DNA of 64,000 nucleotides. Origin: UBA1563 sp041671545. GTDB taxonomy: Bacteria > Bacteroidota > Ignavibacteria > Ignavibacteriales > Ignavibacteriaceae. Each line of letters opens with the position of its first letter. Position 1 is the first letter of the stretch. The translations under genes and the position numbers were made by a program. This document shows positions 15,352 to 23,856 of this stretch, one piece after another. The stretch spans positions 1 to 64,000 of the forward strand of contig JBAZBI010000002.1 in NCBI GenBank assembly GCA_041671545.1. Direction: 5' to 3'. Below the pieces are notes generated by a model. That model was not told where the DNA came from. It ran no database searches and worked only from the letters and a program-made list of their open reading frames with translations.

Positions 15352-17484
15352 TTACTTCAAATTCTGCATTTCTTCTTCTGTAGCTTTTTTAAAACTTACC
15401 GCCGTTCCGCCGCCTGGTGCAAGTGAAAGTTTTAACGAAGCTTTTGAACCAACCATTTTTTTTAAGATAACGTACGCCATCGGATTTTTGTCCCAATCGG
15501 CAACCGGCGCATCGGCATAAATGGTTGCAATGTAATCCGTCTTCGCATCTAAAAAAGAAAGCGGAATATTTAGTGTTCGCGCATTCTCATCGGTAATTGC
15601 GCCAAGGAACCAATCATCACATCCTTTAGCTTTTCTTGCAACGGCAAGGTAATCACCAGGCTCGGCAAATAAATATTTTGAATCGTCCCAATCCACAGCA
15701 ACATCCTCGATGAATTGAAAAGCGTCCAAATGTTTTTCATAACTTTCCGGTAGATCGGCAGCCATTTGCAGCGGGCTGTACATGGTAAGATAAAGCGCAA
15801 GCTGTTTTGCAAGCGTTGTATGCACACGTTCTTTTTTATTCTTATCGTAATAGCTCATTTTAATTTCAAAAATGCCGGGAGTATAATCCATCGGTCCACC
15901 CATCAGTCTTGTGAACGGAAGAATTGTTTCGTGTTCGGGAGTGTTGCCGATACTCCATGCGTTATATTCATTTCCGCGCGCGGCTTCACAGGCTAACCAA
16001 TTTGGATACGTGCGGTGCAATCCGGTGGGACGAACCGGCTCGTGGGCGTCGAGCATAATTTTATTTGCTGCGGTTTTTTCTGCAACGTAAATGTAATGAT
16101 TTACCATCCACTGCCCATCGTGATGTTCACCGCGGGGAATAATTCTGCCGACGTAACCGGTTTTTACTGCATCGTAATTGTTCTCTTTCATAAAACGATA
16201 GGCTTCATCCATACGCCTTTCATAGTTAGTAACCGAAGCGGACGTCTCATGGTGCATTATCAGTTTAACATTTTTTGAGGCGGCGTAGCGTTTTAATTCC
16301 AGCACATCAAAATCGGGATAAGGAGTAACAAAATCGAAAACTTCTTCCTTCCATTCTCCCCACCAATCTTCCCATCCGATATCCCAGCCTTCAACAAGCA
16401 CTCCGGGAATTCCGTGCTTTGCAGCAAAATCGATATAACGTTTTACTCTCGCAGTGTTAGCGGAATGTTTTCCGTTTGGTCTAAGATTTTTCCAATCGGT
16501 TCCTTTTAATTTTAAATTACCCGAATCGGCATAATTCCAGGAGCCGGCGCCAACATGCATTTCCCACCAAACGCCTACATACTTCTGCGGTTTGATCCAG
16601 TCGGTATTTCCGATTGCGCTTGGTTCATTCAAATTCAAAATTAATTTGGAAGCAAGAATATCAACGGCGCGGTCGCATACCACAATTGTGCGCCAGGGAG
16701 TTTTTGCCGGAGTTTGCATATAAGCTTTATTGCCAACTGCATCAGGGACAAGCGCGGCTTTGAATGTTAATGTTTCTTTGTTCAAAATTAAATTCATCGC
16801 CGGATAATTAACAAGCGCGGCTTCGTGTAAGTTTATGTAAAGACTATCAGCGGTTTTCATCATCAAAGGTGTTTGCACAGCAGAGACGCTGATAGGCGTA
16901 TGGGCAGAAAGCTCCGCCGCATATTTTCCGACAGTTGCGTTAATCTCTCTTAACGATGATGTTGTGTACTCGTATTCGTTCGTATCAAAATCGCCGGGAA
17001 TCCAAAACGATTTATGATCGCCCGCCATTCTAAATTCCGTCAGTTCATCCGAAACAATAAAAGATTGAAGCGCGTTAGAAGAAGGAAATTCATAGAGGAA
17101 TCCGAGACCGTCGTTAAAAACTCTGAATGTCAGAATAAGAGTTCTATCCGAAATATTTTTTTGCGCAAGATTGATGCGCAGTTCCTTGTAATAATTTCTT
17201 ATCGTTTTTACTTCACCCCAAACCGGATTCCAAGAGTCTTCAACCGTTTGCGTATCAACTTTTACAATCTCAAAATTTTTATCGAACGAAGGGGCATCTT
17301 TTAACACTATTCCCAAAGCACTTGGTTTTATAATTTGTTTTCCTTTAAAACTTAGCTGATAGAAAAGTTTTCCTTCGGCAGTTAGATTGAATGAAAGAGA
17401 GAGATTTCCATCTGGTGAAAAAACTGTTTGCGGAAGAATGGTACCAAGAAAAAGTAAAAAGAAAGTAAAAATCATTTTTTTCAT
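15352..17484 (-). CDS. Glycoside hydrolase family 97, alpha-glucosidase type
   Basis: This 710-residue periplasmic enzyme has a signal peptide (residues 1-19). The N-terminal beta-sandwich spans ~20-280 (SPDGNLSLSFNL), followed by the catalytic barrel (GVLVEGWDIGWEDWWG) and a C-terminal beta domain. Glu413 (HHETSAS), Glu482 (AHEPVRPTG) and Glu506 (ARGNEYN) are spaced 69 and 24 residues apart, exactly as Glu439, Glu508 and Glu532 in Bacteroides SusB. This places it with the inverting alpha-glucosidases of the family rather than the retaining members. It would release glucose from alpha-linked oligosaccharides. No SusC/SusD pair is nearby, so it is not in a standard polysaccharide utilisation locus. 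Confidence 0.93.
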   Translation of the reverse strand: MKKMIFTFFLLFLGTILPQTVFSPDGNLSLSFNLTAEGKLFYQLSFKGKQIIKPSALGIVLKDAPSFDKNFEIVKVDTQTVEDSWNPVWGEVKTIRNYYKELRINLAQKNISDRTLILTFRVFNDGLGFLYEFPSSNALQSFIVSDELTEFRMAGDHKSFWIPGDFDTNEYEYTTSSLREINATVGKYAAELSAHTPISVSAVQTPLMMKTADSLYINLHEAALVNYPAMNLILNKETLTFKAALVPDAVGNKAYMQTPAKTPWRTIVVCDRAVDILASKLILNLNEPSAIGNTDWIKPQKYVGVWWEMHVGAGSWNYADSGNLKLKGTDWKNLRPNGKHSANTARVKRYIDFAAKHGIPGVLVEGWDIGWEDWWGEWKEEVFDFVTPYPDFDVLELKRYAASKNVKLIMHHETSASVTNYERRMDEAYRFMKENNYDAVKTGYVGRIIPRGEHHDGQWMVNHYIYVAEKTAANKIMLDAHEPVRPTGLHRTYPNWLACEAARGNEYNAWSIGNTPEHETILPFTRLMGGPMDYTPGIFEIKMSYYDKNKKERVHTTLAKQLALYLTMYSPLQMAADLPESYEKHLDAFQFIEDVAVDWDDSKYLFAEPGDYLAVARKAKGCDDWFLGAITDENARTLNIPLSFLDAKTDYIATIYADAPVADWDKNPMAYVILKKMVGSKASLKLSLAPGGGTAVSFKKATEEEMQNLK

Positions 17485-17641
17485 AAAAGTTGCGCTCGCT
17501 ATTTTTTTTGAAAAGATAATTATTCCAAATGAATGTTAAAATATAGCAACAAAGCAGATTGATGAAAAACAAAATAGAGAGAAGTTATTGGAGTTGAAAA
17601 AGATATTTTGGGCGTTTAGACAAGAAAAACGAAAAAACTTC

Positions 17642-17670
17642 TTGACTTTTTAATATTAATTTGATATCAT
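17642..17670 (+). promoter_or_regulatory. Promoter of the SPFH gene
   Basis: TTGACT at 17642-17647 is followed after 17 bases by TATCAT (17665-17670), a good sigma-70-type pair. Transcription should start about 23 bases before the coding sequence. An AAAGGAG ribosome-binding site lies at 17686-17692. Confidence 0.65.
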
Positions 17671-17680
17671 TGTGATAGCA
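17650..17680. promoter_or_regulatory. Candidate operator for the Arc-like regulator
   Basis: TGATATCA (17662-17669) and TGATAGCA (17673-17680) are near-identical half-sites spaced 11 bases start to start. A related palindrome, TTAATATTAA, lies 12 bases upstream at 17650-17659. Tandem short sites one helical turn apart are typical of ribbon-helix-helix operators, and they overlap the -10 element of a gene linked to such a regulator. Binding is inferred. Confidence 0.5.
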
Positions 17681-17699
17681 AAAATAAAGGAGTTCAAAA

Positions 17700-18575
17700 A
17701 TGGAAACCATTACCGAAAAATCCGCAAAAAAAGTGAACGGATTTGTTGTTCTTTTTTTAGTTATTGCTCTACTTGCATTAAATATTTACATCTTGTATCT
17801 GGGGATAAAAACCGAAGACACTTCTTTCCTTTGGATATTTGTTCCCGGAATGCTGCTCTTTTTTATCATGTTCGGGAGTTTTACGGTTGTACAGCCGAAT
17901 GATTCACGCGTTTTAGTTTTCTTCGGCAAATATATCGGAACAATCCGTGAATCGGGATTTTGGGGAGTTAATCCTTTTACAGAAAAAAGAAAAGTCTCGC
18001 TGCGCATACACAATTTTAACAGCGATAAAATTAAAGTGAACGATCTTCACGGAAACCCGATTGAAATCGCCGCCGTTATTGTTTGGCGCGTGATCGATTC
18101 TGCCCGCGCAGTGTTTGACGTACAAAATTATGAGGGATTTATTGCTATCCAAAGTGAAACAGCAGTGCGTGGTTTGGCATCAGAATATGTGTATGATTCA
18201 AATGACGAAGACAAACCTTCTCTCCGCAGTCATCCGCTGGAAATTTCCGAGAACATGAAAAAACAATTGCAATTGAGACTTCAAATTGCCGGAGTAGAAG
18301 TGCTTGAATCGCGAATAACGCACTTAGCATACGCACCGGAAATTGCGCAGGCAATGCTTCGCCGTCAACAGGCAACTGCAGTTGTAGCTGCCAGAGCAAA
18401 AATTGTTGAGGGCGCAGTTGGTATGGTTGATATGGCTTTAAAAGCATTAAGCGAACAACATATCGTTACGCTTGATGAAGATAAAAAAGCCACAATGGTG
18501 AACAATCTTTTGGTAGCGCTCGTTTCAGAAACTCAAGCCCAGCCGGTTATTAATACGGGAACGTTATACCAATAG
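17700..18575 (+). CDS. SPFH/Band 7 membrane protein
   Basis: This 291-residue protein has two N-terminal membrane helices (about residues 14-36 and 42-62). An SPFH/Band 7 domain then begins at VVQPNDSRVLVFFGKYIGT and continues through GFWGVNPF, IEIAAVIVWRVID and VRGLASEYVYD. The coiled-coil-prone end (RRQQATAVVAARAKIVEGAVGMV) is typical. SPFH proteins form ring-like membrane scaffolds and often regulate membrane proteases. This subfamily is usually encoded beside a small Arc-type DNA-binding protein, as here. Confidence 0.9.
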   Translation: METITEKSAKKVNGFVVLFLVIALLALNIYILYLGIKTEDTSFLWIFVPGMLLFFIMFGSFTVVQPNDSRVLVFFGKYIGTIRESGFWGVNPFTEKRKVSLRIHNFNSDKIKVNDLHGNPIEIAAVIVWRVIDSARAVFDVQNYEGFIAIQSETAVRGLASEYVYDSNDEDKPSLRSHPLEISENMKKQLQLRLQIAGVEVLESRITHLAYAPEIAQAMLRRQQATAVVAARAKIVEGAVGMVDMALKALSEQHIVTLDEDKKATMVNNLLVALVSETQAQPVINTGTLYQ

Positions 18576-18630
18576 GCAATAAAATATTCTGCCCAAAATG
18601 GTAAGAATATTGAGTACTAAAAAATATAAC

Positions 18631-18664
18631 TGCATGGATGAATGTTATTTCATTCATTCATGCA
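18631..18664. repeat. Imperfect hairpin after the SPFH gene
   Basis: TGCATGGATGAATG (18631-18644) pairs with 18651-18664 at 13 of 14 positions across a 6-base loop. No T-tract follows, so it may be a transcript-stabilising hairpin rather than a terminator. Confidence 0.5.
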
Positions 18665-18741
18665 ACCATTCAATCAATCTTGCAAAATATTTGGTTTTGG
18701 ATTAAGATTATGATCAAAAAAATTCTTCTAAAGGATTTAAA

Positions 18742-19275
18742 ATGAAAGAACTCAGTGAATATTTAAACCAACCTTTGTTGCTGAAACAGATCTCTTGTTT
18801 CAAAAGATTTTATGAATTAAAAACAAGCGAAGAAGTTATCGGCACGATGCAGATACGCGGTTTCTTCGGCAATTCCGCAGAAGTAACTTTTGCCGATAAA
18901 AAATGGGAAATTTATAAACCGAGTATCTGGAAAAGCAATTGGCATGTAAGAGAATCGGGCTACGAGAATTCCTTTGCTCACTTTGAACGAAAGCTTTTCC
19001 GCAAAGCGAGTTATGTTTTTCTTCCGGTTGGAGAAAAAGTGCAGATTGTCTTTTTCCCGTTTAAAGCAAAATTCGAAATCCAAACCGAGAGCGAAAACTG
19101 CTTGATCCGCATTGTAAGTAAATTTGCCTGGACGGACAGCGCTGAAATAACCATCACCGCCAAATCGCCGATAGTTAATAAATATCCGTGGCTCATCATG
19201 CTTGCCAAACTTGTAGCAATTGAAAGGAAACAATCAAGAGCTGCCGGGGTTCCCATGATGCTAGGCGGAGTTTAA
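18742..19275 (+). CDS. Hypothetical protein between SPFH and Arc-like genes
   Basis: This 177-residue protein is beta-rich, with no signal peptide and at most one weak hydrophobic stretch near the C-terminus (YPWLIMLAKLVAI). AAAGGA precedes the start. Alternating strands of the pattern IGTMQIRGFFGNSAEVTFADKK suggest a compact barrel such as a tubby/LURP-like fold, but that is a guess from strand pattern only. It lies within the SPFH-Arc cluster, which suggests a membrane-related role. Confidence 0.7.
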   Translation: MKELSEYLNQPLLLKQISCFKRFYELKTSEEVIGTMQIRGFFGNSAEVTFADKKWEIYKPSIWKSNWHVRESGYENSFAHFERKLFRKASYVFLPVGEKVQIVFFPFKAKFEIQTESENCLIRIVSKFAWTDSAEITITAKSPIVNKYPWLIMLAKLVAIERKQSRAAGVPMMLGGV

Positions 19276-19304
19276 AAGGTAATTCTAAAAAAGTAAAAAC
19301 TAAA

Positions 19305-19496
19305 ATGGCCGAAAAGAAAAAATTTCTTTTAAGAATAGATGAAAAAATTTACTCCGCCCTTGAAAAATGGGCGGCGGATGATCTGCGCAGCATCAATGCG
19401 CAGATCGAGTATTTGTTAAAAGAAACACTTGCAAAGACAGGCCGTACCGGCGAAAATAAAACCACTCCACCTCCTATCGATAACAATGTCAATTGA
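19305..19496 (+). CDS. Arc-type ribbon-helix-helix DNA-binding protein
   Basis: This 63-residue protein is an Arc/CopG-like regulator. FLLRIDEKIYSALEKWAADD supplies the beta strand and first helix, and LRSINAQIEYLLKETLAK the second helix, in the form often found next to SPFH genes. The C-terminus is a short Pro-rich tail. Such proteins dimerise and bind short tandem sites. The TGATATCA-type half-sites over the SPFH promoter are the obvious candidates, so the cluster may be autoregulated. Confidence 0.85.
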   Translation: MAEKKKFLLRIDEKIYSALEKWAADDLRSINAQIEYLLKETLAKTGRTGENKTTPPPIDNNVN

Positions 19497-19686
19497 TTGT
19501 TTTCGTTCATTATTACCGCGCTAAAAAGTTACTTCTCATTAATTGGAAAAACAATCTTCGCTCCATTCTTATTATTGATAAAATCATTTTACTTATTACA
19601 TTTTTCCTTACTTTAGCACAATAATTTCTATTTGGTTCACTGGCATATTACTTGACCTTTTGATTTCATTAATAATGAGGTTTTTT

Positions 19687-19923
19687 ATGATAAAAGGAAC
19701 AGTTTTAATTAACTCCGAGACGTGCAAAGGCTGCGAGCTTTGTATTGTAGCCTGTCCGCAAGATTCTCTTTCACTTTCACAAAAAATAAATCTCCGTGGT
19801 TACCGGTATGTTGAACTTAAACAGAACAACTGCACCGGGTGTTCAAATTGCGCTATCGTTTGCCCTGATGCTGCAATAACCGTTTACCGGCAATCAAAAC
19901 AACAATATAAAAAAGCTGTTTAA
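19687..19923 (+). CDS. 2-oxoacid:ferredoxin oxidoreductase delta (ferredoxin) subunit
   Basis: Two [4Fe-4S] motifs are present: CKGCELCIVACP and CTGCSNCAIVCP. The start is placed at ATG 19687, six bases after GAGG at 19677-19680; an upstream in-frame start would add a hydrophobic nine-residue leader not seen in the family. It is the first gene of the delta-alpha-beta-gamma cluster and passes electrons between the catalytic thiamine subunits and free ferredoxin. Confidence 0.9.
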   Translation: MIKGTVLINSETCKGCELCIVACPQDSLSLSQKINLRGYRYVELKQNNCTGCSNCAIVCPDAAITVYRQSKQQYKKAV

Positions 19924-19940
19924 CAATTTTGAAAGAAACC

Positions 19941-21035
19941 ATGGAAACACAAAAATCAGAAATTCGATTAATGAAAGGAAATGAAGCGTTAGCCGAAGCC
20001 GCCATTCGCGCAGGTCTTGATGCTTATTTCGGTTATCCGATAACTCCTCAATCGGAAGTATTAGAATATTTAACATTAGAAATTCCAAAAAGGCGAGGAA
20101 TTGTTTTACAAGCCGAAAGCGAAGTTGCGTCAATCAACATGATTTACGGCGCTGCAGGAGCAGGTGCAAGAGTTATGACTTCTTCCTCTTCTCCGGGAAT
20201 GAGTCTCATGCAGGAAGGAATTTCATATATCGCCGCAGCGGAACTTCCCTGTTTACTTGTAAATGTTGTACGCGGCGGCCCGGGACTCGGAACAATCCAA
20301 CCTTCTCAAGGTGATTATTTTCAAGCAACAAAAGGGGGCGGACACGGTGATTACCGGTTGATCGTTCTCGCTCCTTCATCAGTTCAAGAAATGTGCGATT
20401 TTGTTTTTGAAGGATTTAAACTTGCTGAAAAATACCGCAACCCGACTTTGATCTTATCAGACGGCGCACTCGGACAAATGATGGAGAAAGTAGAATTCCC
20501 GGAAGATGGTTCTCTGCCACATCAAATTCCTGCTTGGGCAACAACCGGTAAAAAAGGAAGAGAAAGAAATTTTATCACTTCACTCCATATGGAGCCGGAA
20601 AAAATGGAAGAGATAAATCTTCATCTCCAGAGAAAGTACAAAGAGATTGAAGAAAATGAAGTTCGCTACGAAACTTTTGAAACAGACGATGCAGAAGTTG
20701 TTTTGGTTGCATTTGGTTTACCGGCGCGTATCTGCCAAAAAACAGTTGAACTCGCACGCGCAAAAGGAATCAAAGCCGGATTGGTTCGCCCGATCACTTT
20801 ATTCCCGTTCCCTAAAAAAATCATTTCGGATCTTTCAAAAAAAATCGATCACTTTCTTGTTGTTGAACTAAATGCCGGACAAATGGTGGAAGATGTTATG
20901 CTTGCCGCCAATGGAAATTGTCCCGTTCATTTTAAAGGAAGAATGGGCGGAATGCTTGTTCAACCGGAAGAGGTTCTTGAAGAAATTGAAAAAATTATTG
21001 AACATTCAATGACACTAAATGCAGGTCAGGAGTAG
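19941..21035 (+). CDS. korA: 2-oxoacid:ferredoxin oxidoreductase alpha subunit
   Basis: The subunit has 364 residues. The pyrimidine-binding domain begins at LMKGNEALAEAAIRAGLDAY with GYPITPQSEV, followed by SSPGMSLMQEGISYIAAAELP and a second domain ending PVHFKGRMGG. Together with the beta, gamma and delta subunits it makes a four-subunit enzyme converting a 2-oxoacid and CoA to acyl-CoA, CO2 and reduced ferredoxin. The arrangement and sequence favour 2-oxoglutarate as substrate (TCA-cycle type), but a branched-chain 2-oxoacid cannot be excluded. The ATG at 19941 was preferred to the TTG at 19929. Confidence 0.9.
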   Translation: METQKSEIRLMKGNEALAEAAIRAGLDAYFGYPITPQSEVLEYLTLEIPKRRGIVLQAESEVASINMIYGAAGAGARVMTSSSSPGMSLMQEGISYIAAAELPCLLVNVVRGGPGLGTIQPSQGDYFQATKGGGHGDYRLIVLAPSSVQEMCDFVFEGFKLAEKYRNPTLILSDGALGQMMEKVEFPEDGSLPHQIPAWATTGKKGRERNFITSLHMEPEKMEEINLHLQRKYKEIEENEVRYETFETDDAEVVLVAFGLPARICQKTVELARAKGIKAGLVRPITLFPFPKKIISDLSKKIDHFLVVELNAGQMVEDVMLAANGNCPVHFKGRMGGMLVQPEEVLEEIEKIIEHSMTLNAGQE

Positions 21036-21037
21036 TT

Positions 21038-21814
21038 ATGCCGGAAGAAATGTTAATCGAACAAATGGAATGTGTTTATCAAAAACCGCATACGTTAACC
21101 GATGATTATATGCACTACTGCCCTGGATGTGGTCATGCGGTTGCACATAAAATCTTAATGGAAGTGGTTGACGAAATGGGAATACAAGAAGACATCATCG
21201 GTGTTGCGCCGGTGGGTTGTTCTGTATTTGCTTACAACTATATGAACATTGACATGCAGGAAGCGGCACACGGAAGAGCAAGCGCTGTTGCAACCGGAAT
21301 TAAAAGAGTTCGCCCGGATAAATATGTTTTTTCTTACCAGGGCGATGGTGACTTGGCGGCGATTGGAACTGCTGAAACCATTCACTCAATAAATCGTGGT
21401 GAAAATATTCTTATCGTTTTTATCAACAATGGAATTTACGGAATGACCGGCGGACAAATGGCTCCAACTTCATTGTTTGGACAAAAAACTTCAACTTCGC
21501 CGTACGGAAGAGACGTTGAACATAATGGTTATCCTTTAAAAATAACTGAACTGATCGCGCATCTTCCGGGAGCTTATTATGTAACAAGACAAGCGGTTCA
21601 TTCGCCAAATACGGTTAGGAAATTCAAGAAAGCGTTAAAGAATGCTTTTGAATATCAGAAACTGAACAAAGGAACCTGCTTTATAGAAGTTGTCTCCAAT
21701 TGTCCCAGTGGCTGGAAAATGACACCGAAAGAAACGCTAACGTACATCGAAGAAAAGATGCTGCCGGAATATCCTTTAGGAGATATAAAAGTTCCGGCTC
21801 ACAACAACAATTAA
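21038..21814 (+). CDS. korB: 2-oxoacid:ferredoxin oxidoreductase beta subunit
   Basis: This 258-residue subunit carries the thiamine pyrophosphate site: HYCPGCGHAVAH near the N-terminus, the TPP motif GDGDLAAIG...N, and NNGIYGMTGGQMAPTS. The cysteine motif near the start is part of the iron-sulfur/TPP environment in this family. It begins 2 bases after the alpha gene, so the subunits are translationally coupled. Confidence 0.93.
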   Translation: MPEEMLIEQMECVYQKPHTLTDDYMHYCPGCGHAVAHKILMEVVDEMGIQEDIIGVAPVGCSVFAYNYMNIDMQEAAHGRASAVATGIKRVRPDKYVFSYQGDGDLAAIGTAETIHSINRGENILIVFINNGIYGMTGGQMAPTSLFGQKTSTSPYGRDVEHNGYPLKITELIAHLPGAYYVTRQAVHSPNTVRKFKKALKNAFEYQKLNKGTCFIEVVSNCPSGWKMTPKETLTYIEEKMLPEYPLGDIKVPAHNNN

Positions 21815-21829
21815 AGAACAAGGAAAACC

Positions 21830-22393
21830 ATGTACACTACCGATGAAATTATTATTGCCGGATTTGGAGGTCAAGGAGTTCTTTCGATGGGAAAAATCCT
21901 TGCTTACTCCGCTATGATCGAAAAGAAAGAAACAAGCTGGATGCCTTCGTACGGGCCTGAAATGCGTGGCGGAACAGCTAATTGCATAACAATTATTTCT
22001 GAAAATAAAATCAGTTCTCCCATCGTATCGAAATTTGATTCAGCAATTATCTTGAACCAACCTTCGATGAATAAATTTGAACATCATGTTAAAGAACACG
22101 GATTTCTTTTTTATGAAGCATCAACGATATTAAATCCGCCAACGCGGGAAGATGTTATGGTTTATAAAATTGCCGCCATCGAAGAAGCCAACAAGATGGG
22201 ACAGAAGCAAATTTCAAACATGATTATGCTTGGTGCATTTTTAGAAATAAAACCGCTTGTAAAAAAAGAAAGTGTTTTATTGGCGCTTAAAAAAGTTTTA
22301 CCCGAACGGCATCATCACTTAATAGCTGTAAATGAACAAGCTCTTCTCCGGGGAAAAGAGTTAGTTGAAATTAATTACCATGTTTCTGTTTAA
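21830..22393 (+). CDS. korC: 2-oxoacid:ferredoxin oxidoreductase gamma subunit
   Basis: This 187-residue protein has the family signature IIIAGFGGQGVLSMGKILAYSA and MPSYGPEMRGGTANC, and binds the CoA side of the reaction. It is the last catalytic subunit of the delta-alpha-beta-gamma cluster and lies 15 bases after the beta gene. Confidence 0.93.
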   Translation: MYTTDEIIIAGFGGQGVLSMGKILAYSAMIEKKETSWMPSYGPEMRGGTANCITIISENKISSPIVSKFDSAIILNQPSMNKFEHHVKEHGFLFYEASTILNPPTREDVMVYKIAAIEEANKMGQKQISNMIMLGAFLEIKPLVKKESVLLALKKVLPERHHHLIAVNEQALLRGKELVEINYHVSV

Positions 22394-22418
22394 CAAATAA
22401 AACAGGGGAACCACTACA

Positions 22419-22676
22419 ATGGTTGAACATAATGTCAGATGCGATCACACGTGCAGGGATTCCTGCGCGATGCTTAACGAAGCGCTCAGGCGAGAGACCG
22501 CTTCGGTCCGTTTTTATGAAACTGTTTACGACGACTGCAACGCTCCCGAAGTAAAAAACTTTTTAGGCGAAATTGTCGATGAGCGGCGCTCTCATATTTT
22601 AAAAATAATTCAAAAGCTGAACGAACTGCATGCAAGATCGCAGGCGATGGATGGAATTACAAACAGCTTCTCTTAA
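22419..22676 (+). CDS. Half-length ferritin-like protein
   Basis: The 85-residue protein has an N-terminal Cys/His cluster (HNVRCDHTCRDSCA) and two helices in which acidic residues recur as RE (residue ~26), YE (~33) and DERRSH (~54-58). The pattern resembles one half of a ferritin or rubrerythrin four-helix bundle, as in small ferritin-like proteins that build metal sites by dimerisation. It directly follows the oxidoreductase genes on the same strand, consistent with handling iron or oxidative damage for the iron-sulfur enzyme. The assignment is by pattern only. Confidence 0.55.
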   Translation: MVEHNVRCDHTCRDSCAMLNEALRRETASVRFYETVYDDCNAPEVKNFLGEIVDERRSHILKIIQKLNELHARSQAMDGITNSFS

Positions 22677-22739
22677 TTCAATTGTATATCATTTCTTCGG
22701 TGAAATTTATTTCCCCTTAAAATAAAGCTTACCTTTTCA

Positions 22740-22771
22740 GAGCGTTATGCTTTTAACCCAGCATGACGCTC
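22740..22771. terminator. Hairpin after the oxidoreductase cluster
   Basis: GAGCGTTATGCT pairs with AGCATGACGCTC at 11 of 12 positions around an 8-base loop. The following tract is only moderately T-rich, so termination is possible but not certain. Confidence 0.45.
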
Positions 22772-22880
22772 CCCATTTCTCCTTAAAAATCCGATCTTTC
22801 CCTTATACAAATCTTAAAACTTCCTTTTTATTAAAGATTTGAAGTTTTTCTCCGATAATAAGAACAGAGAAAAATTTCTC

Positions 22881-22911
22881 TTGACAAGTGCTCTTATGAA
22901 CACTATATTTG
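22881..22911 (+). promoter_or_regulatory. lexA promoter
   Basis: TTGACA (22881-22886) and TATATT (22904-22909) are separated by 17 bases. TATATTTG (22904-22911) also fits the Bacteroidota -10 form TAnnTTTG. The expected start near 22917 leaves a leader of only about 17 bases and no strong ribosome-binding site. Confidence 0.75.
22886..22905. promoter_or_regulatory. Candidate LexA box 1
   Basis: AAGTG-N10-CACTA lies between the -35 and -10 elements. The inner bases continue the symmetry (AGTGCTC/GAACACT). The same 20-base geometry recurs at 22912-22931. Confidence 0.55.
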
Positions 22912-22931
22912 TAGTGAACAAATAAACACTA
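22912..22931. promoter_or_regulatory. Candidate LexA box 2
   Basis: TAGTG-N10-CACTA sits just downstream of the -10 element and ends 2 bases before the lexA start codon. Its centre is 26 bases from that of box 1. Two sites over the promoter would allow cooperative autorepression. Confidence 0.55.
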
Positions 22932-22933
22932 TT

Positions 22934-23584
22934 ATGAAAAAAGAATTAACAGACCGCCAGCAAGAAATTTTATCTTTTATTGAACAATTCCGAGACGAAA
23001 ATGGGTACCCGCCAACTCTTCGTCAAATTGGAAAACAATTTGGCATCTCCTCCACCTTTGGCGTAAAAAGACATATGGATGCCCTTGTAAAAAAGGGACA
23101 TATTTTAGTCGAAAGCAATGCAAGCCGCGGAATTACGGTTCTTTCCAATTTTGAGAGTATTTCGTTGCCCCAGTCCTTAGGCGATATTGAAAAGTATTTC
23201 AAAAGAATCCCGATCATAGGTCGCGTGGCTGCCGGTGTTCCGATCACCGCTGTTGAAAATCACGACGGAGATGTGGTTGTTGATCCGGCAATGGTGAAAG
23301 GTTTTGATACATGCTTCGCTTTAAAAGTAAAGGGAGACAGTATGATTAACGCAGGAATAATCGAAAAGGATCATGTGATCGTTGCCGCACAAAATTTTGC
23401 AAAACATGATGATATTGTAGTGGCGCTAATTGACGATGAAGCAACGGTAAAGCGGTATTGGCAGAAAAATAATGAAATTAAATTGATCCCTGAAAATGAT
23501 AATTATCAACCGATCGAAATTGTAAACAAAGAAGTTTTTCACATAGCAGGAAAGGTTATCGGCGTTATCCGCTGGTATAATTAA
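22934..23584 (+). CDS. lexA: LexA repressor
   Basis: This 216-residue protein has an N-terminal winged helix (LTDRQQEILSFIEQFRDENG, PPTLRQIGKQFGI) and a C-terminal S24 peptidase fold. The self-cleavage bond is Ala100-Gly101 (RVAAGVP), with catalytic Ser136 in GDSM and Lys173 in TVKRY. It represses DNA-damage genes and is cleaved when RecA filaments form. Two inverted repeats of the form AGTG-N10-CACT overlap its own promoter. Two small unknown genes follow closely on the same strand. Confidence 0.96.
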   Translation: MKKELTDRQQEILSFIEQFRDENGYPPTLRQIGKQFGISSTFGVKRHMDALVKKGHILVESNASRGITVLSNFESISLPQSLGDIEKYFKRIPIIGRVAAGVPITAVENHDGDVVVDPAMVKGFDTCFALKVKGDSMINAGIIEKDHVIVAAQNFAKHDDIVVALIDDEATVKRYWQKNNEIKLIPENDNYQPIEIVNKEVFHIAGKVIGVIRWYN

Positions 23585-23596
23585 CGAGGAAAGAAA

Positions 23597-23854
23597 ATGA
23601 AATCAGAAATTTTTTATAACGCAATCAAACAAAGAAGAAGAGTCCGTTTTTACTACGGCTTAACAGAAATTATTCTCGACCCTTACTTTATCGGCATGGA
23701 TAAAAGCGGTAAGAAATTTATTTACGGTAAAACTCTCGGCTCAATGGAAGTTGAAAAATTTTCTTACGAGAGAATAGCAAACATCAAGGTAATGAATAAC
23801 ATCCGCTTTTCACCGGTTATTCCTATTATTCCTTTTCCAACATATGTAAATTAA
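23597..23854 (+). CDS. Short WYL-like domain protein
   Basis: This 85-residue protein resembles the core of a WYL domain: AIKQRRRVRFYYG, LDPYFIGMDKSGKKFIYG, and EKFSYERIANIKVMN ending in FSPVIPI. WYL domains are Sm-like ligand sensors on transcription factors and defence regulators. Here no helix-turn-helix is attached. It starts 12 bases after lexA and so is probably in the LexA operon. Confidence 0.65.
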   Translation: MKSEIFYNAIKQRRRVRFYYGLTEIILDPYFIGMDKSGKKFIYGKTLGSMEVEKFSYERIANIKVMNNIRFSPVIPIIPFPTYVN

Positions 23855-23856
23855 AA

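Noticed and set aside
19929..19940. TTG start for the alpha subunit of the oxidoreductase
   Set aside because: The ATG four codons later fits the family length and the usual start better.
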